A stretch of DNA of 64,000 bases. Origin: Clostridiales bacterium (GTDB lineage: Bacteria > Bacillota > Clostridia > Oscillospirales > Oscillospiraceae). Where the stretch lies: contig JAQXJB010000052.1 in assembly GCA_029008095.1 (NCBI GenBank), positions 209,238 to 273,237 on the forward strand, given 5' to 3'. Position 1 is the first letter of the stretch; the number at the start of each line of letters is the position of its first letter. The notes under the pieces were generated by a model. The model was not told where the DNA came from. It did not search any database and saw only the letters and a list, made by a program, of their open reading frames with translations. Both the position numbers and the translations under genes were made by a program. This document shows positions 1-8,579 of this stretch, one piece after another.

Positions 1-1
1 G

Positions 2-418
2 CTGGAGGGCATCACCCGAACCGGCTTCTCCGATGACGCTGATATACCCGCTTGGGAGAAGGCGTATATTTCCACAGCTCTGATGGCCGGCGTGGTGCAG
101 GGCTATTCCACCGATGAAGGCAAGATAGTTTTTGCCTCTGCCGACGAAATAAGCTGCGCCGAGGCTATGGTAATGCTCAACAATTCTCTGAAGATTTCCA
201 ATGTAAGCTCCGCTTCAAGTCTTGACGCCGAAGCGCTCCCCGTATGGGCAGCTCAGGCCGCAGCTAATCTGAGCGCCTGCAGCATAATCAACCCCTCCAT
301 CGCCAATTACAACAGTCCGCTGACCCGCGGCGACGCCGCAAAGATGCTCTGCTCCTCCCTTGACCTGTTGGCGGAACGGGAGAGCAATAAAGGCTCGCTG
401 TTGAGCTGGGCATGGTAA
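2..418 (+). CDS. S-layer homology (SLH) domain protein, C-terminal part
   Basis: This is the 3' end of a gene cut by the window edge; the open frame runs in from base 2 and stops at TAA 416-418. The visible residues hold SLH-type repeats: 'FSDDADIPAWEKAYISTALMAGVVQGY' followed by 'ISCAEAMVMLNNSL', then 'LPVWAAQAAANLSACSII' with 'LTRGDAAKMLCSSL'. SLH repeats usually anchor exported proteins to pyruvylated secondary cell-wall polymers, so the full protein is probably a surface or secreted protein with an N-terminal domain that cannot be seen here. The track's ATG at 83 is internal to a repeat and is not the start. It converges with the next gene and shares a terminator with it. Confidence 0.85.
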   Translation: MEGITRTGFSDDADIPAWEKAYISTALMAGVVQGYSTDEGKIVFASADEISCAEAMVMLNNSLKISNVSSASSLDAEALPVWAAQAAANLSACSIINPSIANYNSPLTRGDAAKMLCSSLDLLAERESNKGSLLSWAW

Positions 419-470
419 TCGCGGCTCCATTCGTCGATGGTAGAAAAATATTGCGGCAGACTTTAAAATA

Positions 471-497
471 CGCCGGTGGCATTGCCACCGGCGTTGT
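471..497. terminator. bidirectional hairpin terminator
   Basis: The arms CGCCGGTGGC and GCCACCGGCG are perfectly complementary around a 3-nt loop, between the convergent SLH gene and the bPH gene. A-rich sequence precedes it and a short T-containing tail follows, which fits termination from both sides. Confidence 0.75.
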
Positions 498-505
498 GCT
501 ATGTA

Positions 506-1012
506 TCAATACTTATGCTTGCTGTGCTGCTCCAGATCGTTGGGTATATTTCGCTCGGTCTGGTACGCGGTGAGAGGCTTCTCCAAATCTTTATAGTAGT
601 CAGCGGAAAGCTTAACACCCTTGGATTCGCCCTTGACGATGAGTTCAGCGAAGGTGTTGTTGGTTCTTGCCGCGCGGGAATTGACCGCGTTTACGCCGGG
701 GAAGGTCCAGATGATAGCGCTGATCTTCTCGATGGGATATTCCTTCACGCCGAAGAGCGAATAGACAACGATAGCCGTGTCATAAAGCTCTACTCTGGCG
801 ACAGCAATGAGTCTGATAACGAGAATCAGAACAGCCACCATGAGGATAAAGGAAATAACCAGTGCCACCGAGATGATACGACCGCTCTTCAGGTTGCTGC
901 TGAGCAGCGCGCCGAAGACGACGATCAGTGCAACTTCGAGACAGACCTCTGGCATGTAGACCATAGGTACTGTACCGAACCTGCGAATTTTTTTTCCATA
1001 CTTTTCTTCCAT
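506..1012 (-). CDS. small membrane protein, PH-like (bPH) domain
   Basis: 168-residue protein. The start was placed at MEEKYGKK because TAAAAGGAGATATGTT lies directly upstream; the longer track ORF would run into rsgA. Two adjacent membrane helices are visible ('VCLEVALIVVFGALLSS' and 'IISVALVISFILMVAVLILVIRLIAV'), followed by a segment resembling bacterial PH-like domains ('VELYDTAIVVYSLFGVKEYPIEKISAI'). It is the last gene of the long minus-strand block, 19 nt after rsgA. No specific function can be assigned; the domain call is by pattern only. Confidence 0.7.
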   Translation of the reverse strand: MEEKYGKKIRRFGTVPMVYMPEVCLEVALIVVFGALLSSNLKSGRIISVALVISFILMVAVLILVIRLIAVARVELYDTAIVVYSLFGVKEYPIEKISAIIWTFPGVNAVNSRAARTNNTFAELIVKGESKGVKLSADYYKDLEKPLTAYQTERNIPNDLEQHSKHKY

Positions 1013-1031
1013 AACATATCTCCTTTTATAT

Positions 1032-1919
1032 TTAAAATTTCTTTGCATTCCATTCTCTGAGGTCTTTGAGCTGCTCATGCAGACGCACATAGCTGGCATG
1101 CCTGCTGGGACAGATATCCCCGCGTTCCACAGCTTCGATTACCGCGCAGCCCATTTCCTTCACATGCGCACAGTCGGCAAATCGGCACTTACCGCTATAT
1201 GGAGCAAATTCGCGGAACAGCTCCGGGAGCCGCTCCTTAAGCTCAAGATCCACATCATCCGCGTCAAAGGAAGAAAAGCCCGGTGTATCTATTGCCGCGG
1301 CTCCGTTGGAAAAGCGAAACATTTCCACATGGCGAGTGGTATGGCGGCCGCGTCCAAGCTTCTCGCTGACCTCGCCGGTCTCAATTCCGAAATCCGGTTC
1401 GAGGGCGTTCAGCAAACTTGACTTTCCAACGCCGGAATTACCCGTAAACGCGCATACATGTCCCTTTATGGTCTCTCCCAGTTCCGCCACACCCTCACCG
1501 GAAAAAGCGCTGGTGCGGATCGTTCTGAAACCGGAGCGGGAGTAGATATCAAAAAGCTCGTCACCGGGATCGGCATCACTTTTATTGACGCAAATTATGG
1601 GCTCACAGCCCTTCAATTCCGCTATGGCCGCTATACGATCCACCAGAAATGGGTCCGTCACCGGGATAACGGCTGAGGCAATGATGACCATCATATCAAT
1701 ATTGGCTACCGAGGGACGGATGAAGGAATTTCTCCGGGGCAGTATTTCCACCAGAGTCCCTTTGCCGTTTTCGGTTTCCTCTATCATCACCTCATCGCCC
1801 ACAAGGGGAGATACTCCGTCCTTGCGGAACCTGCCTCTTGCCCGGCACTCTATTTTCCCTTCAGGCGTATCAACGTAATAAAAACCGCTGAGCGCCTTAA
1901 AAACTATGCCTTTCTTCAT
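1032..1919 (-). CDS. rsgA: ribosome small-subunit-dependent GTPase A
   Basis: RsgA (YjeQ/YloQ) is a circularly permuted GTPase that acts in late maturation of the 30S subunit. The 295-residue protein has the family order: an N-terminal OB fold, the permuted G motifs 'VNKSD' (G4) before 'GNSGVGKSSLLN' (P-loop), 'DTPGFSSF' (G3), and a C-terminal zinc knuckle 'CRFADCAHVKEMGC'. Length is normal. The start ATG overlaps the prkC stop as ATGA, implying translational coupling. The position after prpC-prkC is the usual Firmicutes order. Confidence 0.97.
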   Translation of the reverse strand: MKKGIVFKALSGFYYVDTPEGKIECRARGRFRKDGVSPLVGDEVMIEETENGKGTLVEILPRRNSFIRPSVANIDMMVIIASAVIPVTDPFLVDRIAAIAELKGCEPIICVNKSDADPGDELFDIYSRSGFRTIRTSAFSGEGVAELGETIKGHVCAFTGNSGVGKSSLLNALEPDFGIETGEVSEKLGRGRHTTRHVEMFRFSNGAAAIDTPGFSSFDADDVDLELKERLPELFREFAPYSGKCRFADCAHVKEMGCAVIEAVERGDICPSRHASYVRLHEQLKDLREWNAKKF

Positions 1920-3799
1920 TCAATATCAGGTGCGACCGCACCGGTATCCGGCTCCGCGGAGGGCTGCTCGGGGTCGGGCTGATCCGTCCAATTTTCCTCC
2001 CCGCCGGTCTCTCCTCCCTCTGGTTCTTCGGTATCCACGGGAGGCTTCTGAGCGAGGGAGCCGTTGGAAATGCTTATATTTACCTTGGTATGCTCGGCGA
2101 TCTCGGTGCCGGCGGCAATATTCTGGAAGACGACCTCTCCCTCGGGAGCTTCGTCATCCACGGAGTTTATCGTGCCGAGAGCAAGGTTCATGCTGTCAAG
2201 TATGCCCCTTGCGGCGTCAGCGGTACGGCCCACCAGGTCTGGCATTTCAACATACTTTATCTCAGGGCCTCCGCTGACGGTAAGGTACACCTTATCGCCC
2301 TCATTGAGCTCGACGCCCGGAGCGGGCACAGTGCTGATAACATAGCCCTCTGTGACATCATCGGAGGTTACGGTAGTGACCTCCACCTGAAGCTTCAGTT
2401 TCTGAAGGGCAATATACGCCTGACGGTACTCGCTGTTTATGACAGACGGCATTATGATATAAGTGTCGCCGCTGCTCACGACCACCTTCATATCAGACTT
2501 GCGCTCGCTGTTTTTGATAACGGTTCTGCCCGAAGAAGGAGTCTGCTTAATGATATAGCCCGCCTCAACAGTGTCGCTGGACTCGTAGCTGGGAATGATG
2601 TTGTAATAATCCGTATAAGATGGGTTAATGAGCACATCCTCAAGGCGGCTGCCAACCAGTTCGGGAACAGTCATGGTTTCCGGAGATGAGAAAACATCGC
2701 CCAGCCAATAGTACCAGAGGAAAACAAACACGGCAATAATGAACACCACAACGCAGAATATACCGGACAGAGTGGAAACCCGCCTTGCTCTGCGGGCGCT
2801 CTCTATATAGTCCTCCTTTGTCATTTCGCCCTTGCGGGATACCGGCGCCACACCATCCCGATAGGTATTGCCGTTTCTCGTATACTCGTCCCCCTCTCCA
2901 TCGCCTCTTTCAGACGGGTTTACAGTCTCGATTATTTCTTTCTCACTGTAGTCAAAATCCGCATCCGGATTTTTTCTGAAGCATTCAAGGTCATCGTAGA
3001 GGTCCTCTGCGGACTGATAGCGCTGGTTAAGGTCGGGGTTCATGGCCCGCATGGTTATGGCCTCCAGCCCGGCGGGAACATCCGGATTGATTTCTCTGGG
3101 CTGCAGGGGGATGGAGCTGATATGCTGTATGGCAACGGAAACTGCGCTGTCTCCCTCAAATGGCAGACGGCCGGTAAGCATCTCATACATGACGACGCCG
3201 AGGGAATAAATGTCCGTCCTTGCGTCAATATGGCCGCCCTTTGCCTGCTCCGGAGATATATAGTGCACCGAGCCGAGAGTTTCGTTGGTGAGAGTATCCT
3301 GGAGGTTAGTCAGACGGGCTATTCCGAAGTCGGTGACTTTTACGCTGCTGTCGGCCAGTATGAGAATATTATGGGGCTTTATATCCCGATGGATTATTCC
3401 TCTGCTATGGGCATGAGCAAGCGCCTTGGATATCTGGGTGGAAAAATGCAGAACTTCCTTCCATGTAAGGGCGCCCCGGCGCTGCATATATTGCTTGAGG
3501 GTTATGCCCTCGATGAGTTCCATGATGATATACTCTGTCTCAGAGGAGCGGCTGACGTCATACACCGCGACTATATTGGGATGAGAAAGCATTGCGACAG
3601 CCTGGGATTCCGTGTGGAAACGGCGCAGAAAATCCTCATCCAGTGCCAGCTCATCCTTGAGTATCTTAACCGCTACATAGCGGTTGAGCCTGTGGCACAA
3701 AGCCTTATAAACGACGGACATTCCGCCCTCGCCTATCTTCTCAATTATTTCATATCGGTTATCCAGCAATTGCCCGATATATTTATCCTTATGATCCAT
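1916..3799 (-). CDS. prkC: Ser/Thr protein kinase with PASTA domains (PrkC/PknB type)
   Basis: Membrane eukaryotic-like kinase that senses muropeptides or lipid II and controls growth, sporulation exit and wall synthesis. Residues ~10-270 are the kinase domain: 'GEGGMSVVYKA', 'VAVKIL', catalytic 'HRDIKPHNIL', 'DFGIARL' and 'GSVHYISPEQA'. A juxtamembrane stretch leads to one helix near residue 345 ('IFCVVVFIIAVFVFLWYYW'), then three extracellular PASTA repeats beginning 'MTVPELVG', 'IIMPSVIN' and 'VEMPDLVG', and an acidic, Pro-rich tail. The gene lies directly after its phosphatase prpC and overlaps rsgA by 4 nt. The ATG is preceded by GAAAGGATATATTTACA. Confidence 0.97.
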   Translation of the reverse strand: MDHKDKYIGQLLDNRYEIIEKIGEGGMSVVYKALCHRLNRYVAVKILKDELALDEDFLRRFHTESQAVAMLSHPNIVAVYDVSRSSETEYIIMELIEGITLKQYMQRRGALTWKEVLHFSTQISKALAHAHSRGIIHRDIKPHNILILADSSVKVTDFGIARLTNLQDTLTNETLGSVHYISPEQAKGGHIDARTDIYSLGVVMYEMLTGRLPFEGDSAVSVAIQHISSIPLQPREINPDVPAGLEAITMRAMNPDLNQRYQSAEDLYDDLECFRKNPDADFDYSEKEIIETVNPSERGDGEGDEYTRNGNTYRDGVAPVSRKGEMTKEDYIESARRARRVSTLSGIFCVVVFIIAVFVFLWYYWLGDVFSSPETMTVPELVGSRLEDVLINPSYTDYYNIIPSYESSDTVEAGYIIKQTPSSGRTVIKNSERKSDMKVVVSSGDTYIIMPSVINSEYRQAYIALQKLKLQVEVTTVTSDDVTEGYVISTVPAPGVELNEGDKVYLTVSGGPEIKYVEMPDLVGRTADAARGILDSMNLALGTINSVDDEAPEGEVVFQNIAAGTEIAEHTKVNISISNGSLAQKPPVDTEEPEGGETGGEENWTDQPDPEQPSAEPDTGAVAPDIE

Positions 3800-3814
3800 T
3801 GTAAATATATCCTT

Positions 3815-4552
3815 TCACTTAGAGAGCAAGACAACGGTAACGTTGTCCGATGCGTTTCTGCCAAGAGCGATATTCATCATTCTTTCGGCAGCCGTATCAT
3901 TGCTATCCCCGTAAAGCACCTCAAAGAGCATTTCCTGAGAGTTTACTATATTGCTTAATCCATCGCTGCACAGGAGCAGATAATCTCCCTCATCCAGCTC
4001 CACCTCGAAGGTATCGCAATGAACATGCAGTTCCGTACCCACGGCTCGGGTGATAAGGTTTTTACGCGGGTGCTTCCATGCCTGCTCGCGGCTGAGCTCA
4101 CCCTTGTCTATCATATCCTCAACGAGGGAATGGTCCTTGGTTACCTGCTTTATCTCGTTATTTTTTATTATGTAGCACCGGCTATCGCCCACATTGACGA
4201 CCGTGGTTCTGTCTCCGCAGAGCAGCGCCGCGACAAGCGTAGTGCCCATTCCCCGGTAATCCGGGCTGCTCTTGGCAAGTTCCAATATATCCCGGTTGGC
4301 CCGGTCGGCTGCGTCCGCCATGATCACCCGGAAATTTCCGTTTCCGGCCGCGATATCGTTTTTTATGGCCTCTACGAACTTCTCCCGGGCGGTGGCGCTG
4401 GCAAGGTCGCCGGCCTTCGCGCCGCCCATGCCGTCGCAGACAAGGCAGAGCACTGTTTCCTTGCCGTCCAGCGTACCGACAGACCCCGCGAAGAAGGAAT
4501 CCTGATTCATCGTTCTTACCGTTCCTTTGTCGGTCAGACCCCAATATTTCAT
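3815..4552 (-). CDS. prpC: PP2C-family Ser/Thr phosphatase (Stp/PrpC)
   Basis: Metal-dependent protein phosphatase that opposes PrkC. The start was set at MKYWGLTDKG because GGAGGTCCGATCAAA precedes it; the upstream part of the track ORF is probably untranslated. The 245-residue protein shows PP2C metal-binding and core motifs: 'TDKGTVRTMNQDSF', 'CDGMGGAKAGDLAS', 'VNVGDSRCYII', 'TKDHSLVEDM', 'LLLCSDGLSNIV' and 'SDNVTVVLL'. It sits between rlmN and prkC in the conserved operon. Confidence 0.96.
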   Translation of the reverse strand: MKYWGLTDKGTVRTMNQDSFFAGSVGTLDGKETVLCLVCDGMGGAKAGDLASATAREKFVEAIKNDIAAGNGNFRVIMADAADRANRDILELAKSSPDYRGMGTTLVAALLCGDRTTVVNVGDSRCYIIKNNEIKQVTKDHSLVEDMIDKGELSREQAWKHPRKNLITRAVGTELHVHCDTFEVELDEGDYLLLCSDGLSNIVNSQEMLFEVLYGDSNDTAAERMMNIALGRNASDNVTVVLLSK

Positions 4553-4615
4553 TTTGATCGGACCTCCAATCTTTGATAATTCGGCTTTTTTCACCTTAAG
4601 GCAACGGGAGTCGCC

Positions 4616-5665
4616 TTATTTGCCGGTTTCCTTTGCGGTTTTTCGCCTGAGCTGACCGCAGGCCGCGTCTATATCCGAACCGAGCCTTCTGCGAACGGTG
4701 GCATTGACGCCCATATCGCAGAGACGGTTCATAAAGGCTTTAGCGTTGCCCGGTTTGAGTGGGCTGCCCTCGATATTATTCAGTGGTATGATATTGACAT
4801 GTCCGCCTATGGGACGCATCAGCTTCGCCAGGAGCTTCGCCTGCTCCTGAGAATCGTTCACGCCGTCTATGAGCGCATATTCAAAGGATATGCGCCTGCC
4901 CGTTTTTTCATAATATGCTCGGCAGGCAGCCATTAGCTCCGCTATGTTATGTTTTTTGTTTATGGGCATCAATTTGTTTCGGGTCTCATCATCGGGTGCA
5001 TGCAGAGAAACCGATAATGTTAATTGTAAATTATAATCGGCCAGTTTGTCAATTCTTTCTGTCAATCCGCATGTAGAAAGTGATATATGCCTCATGCCGA
5101 TATTCATTCCGTCCTTATGATTCACCAGTTGGAGGAAACGCATCACGTTATCAAAGTTCTCCAGAGGCTCTCCGATGCCCATGAGCACGATATTGGAAAT
5201 CTTCTCCCCCGAGTCCAGCTCGGTATAGCGCACCTGGTCGAGTATCTCGGAAGCTTCAAGATTGCGTACAAGTCCGCTTCCGGTGGAGGCGCAGAATATG
5301 CAGCCCTGGCGGCAGCCCACCTGAGAAGAGACGCAGGCTGTATTGCCGTGCTCATACTTCATGAGCACGCTTTCCACAGCGTTGCCGTCCCTAAGCTGCC
5401 AGAGATATTTTATCGTGCCGTCTATGGCTGACTGCTGCTTGCGGATCACCCGTGGAGGGACAATATAAAACTCGTTGTCAAGGCGCTCACGAAGAGACTT
5501 GGATAGGTCGGTCATCTCCTCAAAGCTTGCCACTCCTGCCGTGAGCCATTTGAAGATCTGTCCCGCGCGGAACTTTTTCTCCCCTATGCCGGCAAGATAT
5601 TCGCCTATCTCCTCGGGCAGCATGGACTTTATATCCCGCTTTATTTCTTTTTCCTCATTCTGCAT
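4616..5665 (-). CDS. rlmN: dual-specificity 23S rRNA A2503 / tRNA A37 methyltransferase
   Basis: Radical-SAM enzyme that makes 2-methyladenosine at 23S rRNA A2503 and in some tRNAs. It has the CxxxCxxC cluster motif 'CRQGCIFCAST', the SAM-binding stretch 'IVLMGIGEPLENFDNV', and the second-Cys region near the C-terminus ('AACGQLRR'). Length (349 aa) is typical. The start is uncertain: the listed ATG at 5665 lies inside rsmB without a clear Shine-Dalgarno. 21 nt downstream an in-frame ATA overlaps the rsmB stop (ATAA) and has GAGG 8 nt upstream, giving (M)KRDIKSMLPEE, close to the usual clostridial N-terminus. Confidence 0.96.
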   Translation of the reverse strand: MQNEEKEIKRDIKSMLPEEIGEYLAGIGEKKFRAGQIFKWLTAGVASFEEMTDLSKSLRERLDNEFYIVPPRVIRKQQSAIDGTIKYLWQLRDGNAVESVLMKYEHGNTACVSSQVGCRQGCIFCASTGSGLVRNLEASEILDQVRYTELDSGEKISNIVLMGIGEPLENFDNVMRFLQLVNHKDGMNIGMRHISLSTCGLTERIDKLADYNLQLTLSVSLHAPDDETRNKLMPINKKHNIAELMAACRAYYEKTGRRISFEYALIDGVNDSQEQAKLLAKLMRPIGGHVNIIPLNNIEGSPLKPGNAKAFMNRLCDMGVNATVRRRLGSDIDAACGQLRRKTAKETGK

Positions 5666-6954
5666 ATATAAAAACCGTCCGTTCCGTATTCAAAGGGCCA
5701 TAGAGTCTTTTCGCCGTTGGGTACATCCCCTATGGGTGCGGGCAGCCCAAAGCCTTCCCGGGTGAAATCGCCGTTTTCCGAAAGGAATTTTTCGGTGACG
5801 TCCTCGTTCTCTTCCCGGACGAGCGTGCAGGTGGAATAGACAAGCCTGCCGCCCGGCTTTACATAGCCGGCAAGATTTTTGAGAATATTATATTGTATTT
5901 CAGGCAATTGCGCAATATCTTCAAAGCTTTTATAGCGTATTTCCGGCTTTTTTCTCACCACACCCATTCCGGAGCAGGGCACATCGGCGATGACAAGGTC
6001 GAAGCGCTCCTTCAGAGTAGGGTTAAATTGCGAGCCGTCCGCGGGAGCGGTGGATATTATATCTATGTGAAGGCGCTCCGCTCCCTCATCAATGCGCTTT
6101 AATTTATTGGGATGCAAATCGCAGGACAGTATGCTTCCCTCGTTCTCCATGAGCATAGCGGCAAGGAAGCTCTTTCCGCCGGGGGCGGAGCAGGCGTCCA
6201 GCACCGTTTCTCCCCTTTTTGGCCCTGCCGCCAGCACGGCCATAGCCGCGGCGGCGTCCTGCACCATAGCAAAGCCGTTCCTGAAGGCCGTCAGCTCCGC
6301 AAGGCTTCCTGTACCGCTGACGGTAACGCAGCCATTCAGCCACGGATGAGCCTTTGCGCTTATGCCATCGGCTTCAAGGCTATTTATCAGTTCCCCGGGA
6401 GTGCAGCGCAGCGGGTTTGCCCGGAGGGTAATATCCGCGTCAGCGTTATCCGCGGCCATGAGCAGCTCTGTCTTTTCCGCTCCGATGAGAGCGGAGAAAT
6501 ATTTATGCCACTGTTCTGTGTGGCTGTACCTCACCCAGGGTTCCTTCGGTTCAGGATACTTGCCCACATTCTCTGCAACGCGGCGCAGCACGGCGTTCAC
6601 AAGGCCGGAAGCGGCCTTATTGGCCAGCTTTTTGGTGAGGGCAACACCCTCGTTCACGGCGGCGCTGTGGGGTATCTTATCCATGAACATGATCTGATAT
6701 GCCGAAACACGAAGTATATCCAGCACATTGGGCTGGAGCTTTCCAAGGCCGCCCTTGACGTAAAGGCCGAGCCGGAAGTCAATGAGTCCCATATTCTGCA
6801 GTACGCCGCAGCTAAGACGGGTGGCAAGCGCCTTATCACGCGCATCCATATTCTCTTTTTTGAAAACGCCGTTGAGATATGCGTCCGACCACGCGCCTGA
6901 GCGTCTGTAAGCTCCCAGAGCGGTCACCGCGGCTTCTCTTGCACTTATGGGCAT
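5641..6954 (-). CDS. rsmB: 16S rRNA m5C967 methyltransferase
   Basis: RsmB (Sun) methylates C967 of 16S rRNA. The 437-residue protein has an N-terminal NusB-like RNA-binding domain ('AREAAVTALGAYRRSGAWSDAYL'), then a Rossmann methyltransferase domain with SAM motif 'VLDACSAPGGKSFLA' and the two catalytic cysteines in 'DVPCSGMG' and 'YSTCTLVREENE'. The start was set at MPISAREAA after GGAGGATTATT. The track's longer ORF translates through the repeated leader element described separately and should not be used. The 3' end overlaps rlmN. Confidence 0.96.
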   Translation of the reverse strand: MPISAREAAVTALGAYRRSGAWSDAYLNGVFKKENMDARDKALATRLSCGVLQNMGLIDFRLGLYVKGGLGKLQPNVLDILRVSAYQIMFMDKIPHSAAVNEGVALTKKLANKAASGLVNAVLRRVAENVGKYPEPKEPWVRYSHTEQWHKYFSALIGAEKTELLMAADNADADITLRANPLRCTPGELINSLEADGISAKAHPWLNGCVTVSGTGSLAELTAFRNGFAMVQDAAAAMAVLAAGPKRGETVLDACSAPGGKSFLAAMLMENEGSILSCDLHPNKLKRIDEGAERLHIDIISTAPADGSQFNPTLKERFDLVIADVPCSGMGVVRKKPEIRYKSFEDIAQLPEIQYNILKNLAGYVKPGGRLVYSTCTLVREENEDVTEKFLSENGDFTREGFGLPAPIGDVPNGEKTLWPFEYGTDGFYICRMRKKK

Positions 6955-7090
6955 AATAATCCTCCATGCGGCAATACCGCACAAATCGTCATTAAAAATC
7001 TCCCCCGCATGGAGGATTTTTGCCATCATCGCCGGTTGCCCAACGGGCGAGGCGATGGGCCTTTTCATAAGATAGTGTGATTTTTCACAC
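6955..7090 (-). repeat. repeated structured leader element, copy A (rsmB leader)
   Basis: One of four related elements in this window. On the minus strand it reads: hairpin GTGTGAAAAATCACAC, an AT-rich spacer, a stem CATCGCC/GGCGATG enclosing CGCCCGTTGGGC, a second hairpin AAAAATCCTCC...GGGGGAGATTTTT, the conserved ATTTGTGC, a third hairpin GTGCGG/CCGCAT, then TGGAGGATT and the rsmB ATG. It fills the fmt-rsmB gap. Copy A has perfect pairing where copy D has a G-U wobble. I do not recognise it as a named riboswitch. Confidence 0.8.
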
Positions 7091-7107
7091 GATCCCTCAT
7101 TTTCTCC

Positions 7108-8028
7108 TCAGTCAGTTATCTTATGTCCTCTGAGATAGTCGGCGGTCTTCATGCGTTTTCCACCGGGAGCCTGAAGCTCTGTTATCACTATGGCTTTCCC
7201 GTCGCCGCAGGCTACAACAAGTCCCTGCTTGTTCTGCCCGACTATCCTGCCGGCGGGCAGGTCGGTCGTATCCTCCGCCATGACGGCGGCAAATATTTTG
7301 AAGGTCTCGCCGCCGAATTCCGCTGTGGCGGCGGGCTTGGGAGCCAGTCCGCATATGTGGTTTATTACCCGGCGGGCAGGCTTCGTCCAATCTATGGGAC
7401 AATCCTCTCTGTGGAGAGGCGGAGCGAAGCTGGCCAGAGCGGAGTTCTGGGGAGTGCGGACAGCGGTCCCGTTCTCGATGGCGCGGAGGGTATTTACAAG
7501 CAGCTCGGCGCCCATGACCTTGAGCCGGTCATACAGTTCGCCGTATGTCTCATATTCACCAACGGGGGTGGAAACCATGTCTATCATATCGCCCGCGTCC
7601 ATTTCCGGAGCAAGGTACATGGATGTCACTCCGCCAAGCTCCTCGCCGTTGAGGACTGTCCACTGAATAGGAGCAGAACCTCTGTACTTGGGCAGAAGAG
7701 AACCATGGATATTGATAAAGCCCAGCGGCATGCACTCAAGCATATCCTCCGGAATGAGCTTGCCGTAGGCCACGACCACGGCGATGTCCGCGCCGAGGGA
7801 CTTCATTTCCTCCAGCACCTCGGGCTGGTTTCTCAGTCTGGCAGGCTGGAACACGGGCAGACCATTTTTCAGCGCGTACTCCTTCACGGGACTTGCGGTA
7901 AGCTTCATGCCGCGCTTTGCGGGCTTGTCCGGCTGAGTGTAGACGCCGCAAATATCGAAGCCCGCTTCATATATGGCTTTCAGGGACTCCAGAGCAAAAT
8001 CCGGAGTACCCATAAACAACACTTTCAT
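7108..8028 (-). CDS. fmt: methionyl-tRNA formyltransferase
   Basis: Formylates initiator Met-tRNA with 10-formyl-THF. Start set at MKVLFMGTPDFAL, the usual N-terminus; the track start lies inside def. Core motifs are present: 'FMGTPDFALESL', 'HGSLLPKYRGSAPIQW' (catalytic N/H/D region), 'TSMYLAPEMDAGDM' and a C-terminal RNA-binding domain. At 306 residues it is normal. The start is one base after the def stop, and the Glu-rich tail of def (GAGGAAGAG) doubles as its ribosome-binding site, so def and fmt should be translationally coupled. Confidence 0.96.
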   Translation of the reverse strand: MKVLFMGTPDFALESLKAIYEAGFDICGVYTQPDKPAKRGMKLTASPVKEYALKNGLPVFQPARLRNQPEVLEEMKSLGADIAVVVAYGKLIPEDMLECMPLGFINIHGSLLPKYRGSAPIQWTVLNGEELGGVTSMYLAPEMDAGDMIDMVSTPVGEYETYGELYDRLKVMGAELLVNTLRAIENGTAVRTPQNSALASFAPPLHREDCPIDWTKPARRVINHICGLAPKPAATAEFGGETFKIFAAVMAEDTTDLPAGRIVGQNKQGLVVACGDGKAIVITELQAPGGKRMKTADYLRGHKITD

Positions 8029-8029
8029 T

Positions 8030-8563
8030 TTACTCTTCCTCGTATTCTTCGTATTCTTCGTATTCCTCGTCATCCTCTGCGGCGGACAGCTCTGCCATCT
8101 CCTCGGGAGTGAGTATACGCTCGGCGCGGGTATCGAAGAGTATGCCGGAAAGGTGGTCTATCTCATGACAGAAGCAGCGGGCGGTCAAGCCCTCGCCGTC
8201 CACCTCGAACCATTCGCCGTCCCGGTCCTGCGCCTTGACCTTGACGTATTCCGGGCGCTTTACGATACCCCATACGCCGGGAACGCTAAGGCAGCCCTCC
8301 GGCCCCTCCTGCTCGCCATCAGTTTCAATGATTTCCGGGTTGATGAGTTCTATAATCTCGTCATCGTTATTGGTATCCATGACCAGAACGGCTCTTCTGA
8401 GTATGCCGACCTGGGGCGCGGCGAGGCCAACCCCGTTTGACTCGATGAGCGTCTCGCGCATATCGTCCAACAGCTTATGAAGACGGGAATTGAAGTCGGT
8501 GACCTCGCGGCATTTTTTATTCAGGCATTCGTCGCCCTTCTTAACTATGTTTCTCAGCGCCAT
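8030..8563 (-). CDS. def: peptide deformylase
   Basis: Removes the N-formyl group from nascent proteins. All three signature motifs are present: 'GVGLAAPQVG', 'EGCLSVPG' (metal Cys) and 'HEIDHLSGILF' (metal His residues and catalytic Glu). The core is about 150 residues long, followed by an acidic tail 'EDDEEYEEYEEYEEE' encoded by a short tandem repeat. The tail is not part of the fold; its coding sequence supplies the fmt ribosome-binding site. Conserved order priA-def-fmt. Confidence 0.96.
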   Translation of the reverse strand: MALRNIVKKGDECLNKKCREVTDFNSRLHKLLDDMRETLIESNGVGLAAPQVGILRRAVLVMDTNNDDEIIELINPEIIETDGEQEGPEGCLSVPGVWGIVKRPEYVKVKAQDRDGEWFEVDGEGLTARCFCHEIDHLSGILFDTRAERILTPEEMAELSAAEDDEEYEEYEEYEEE

Positions 8564-8579
8564 AACATTTTCATTCCTT

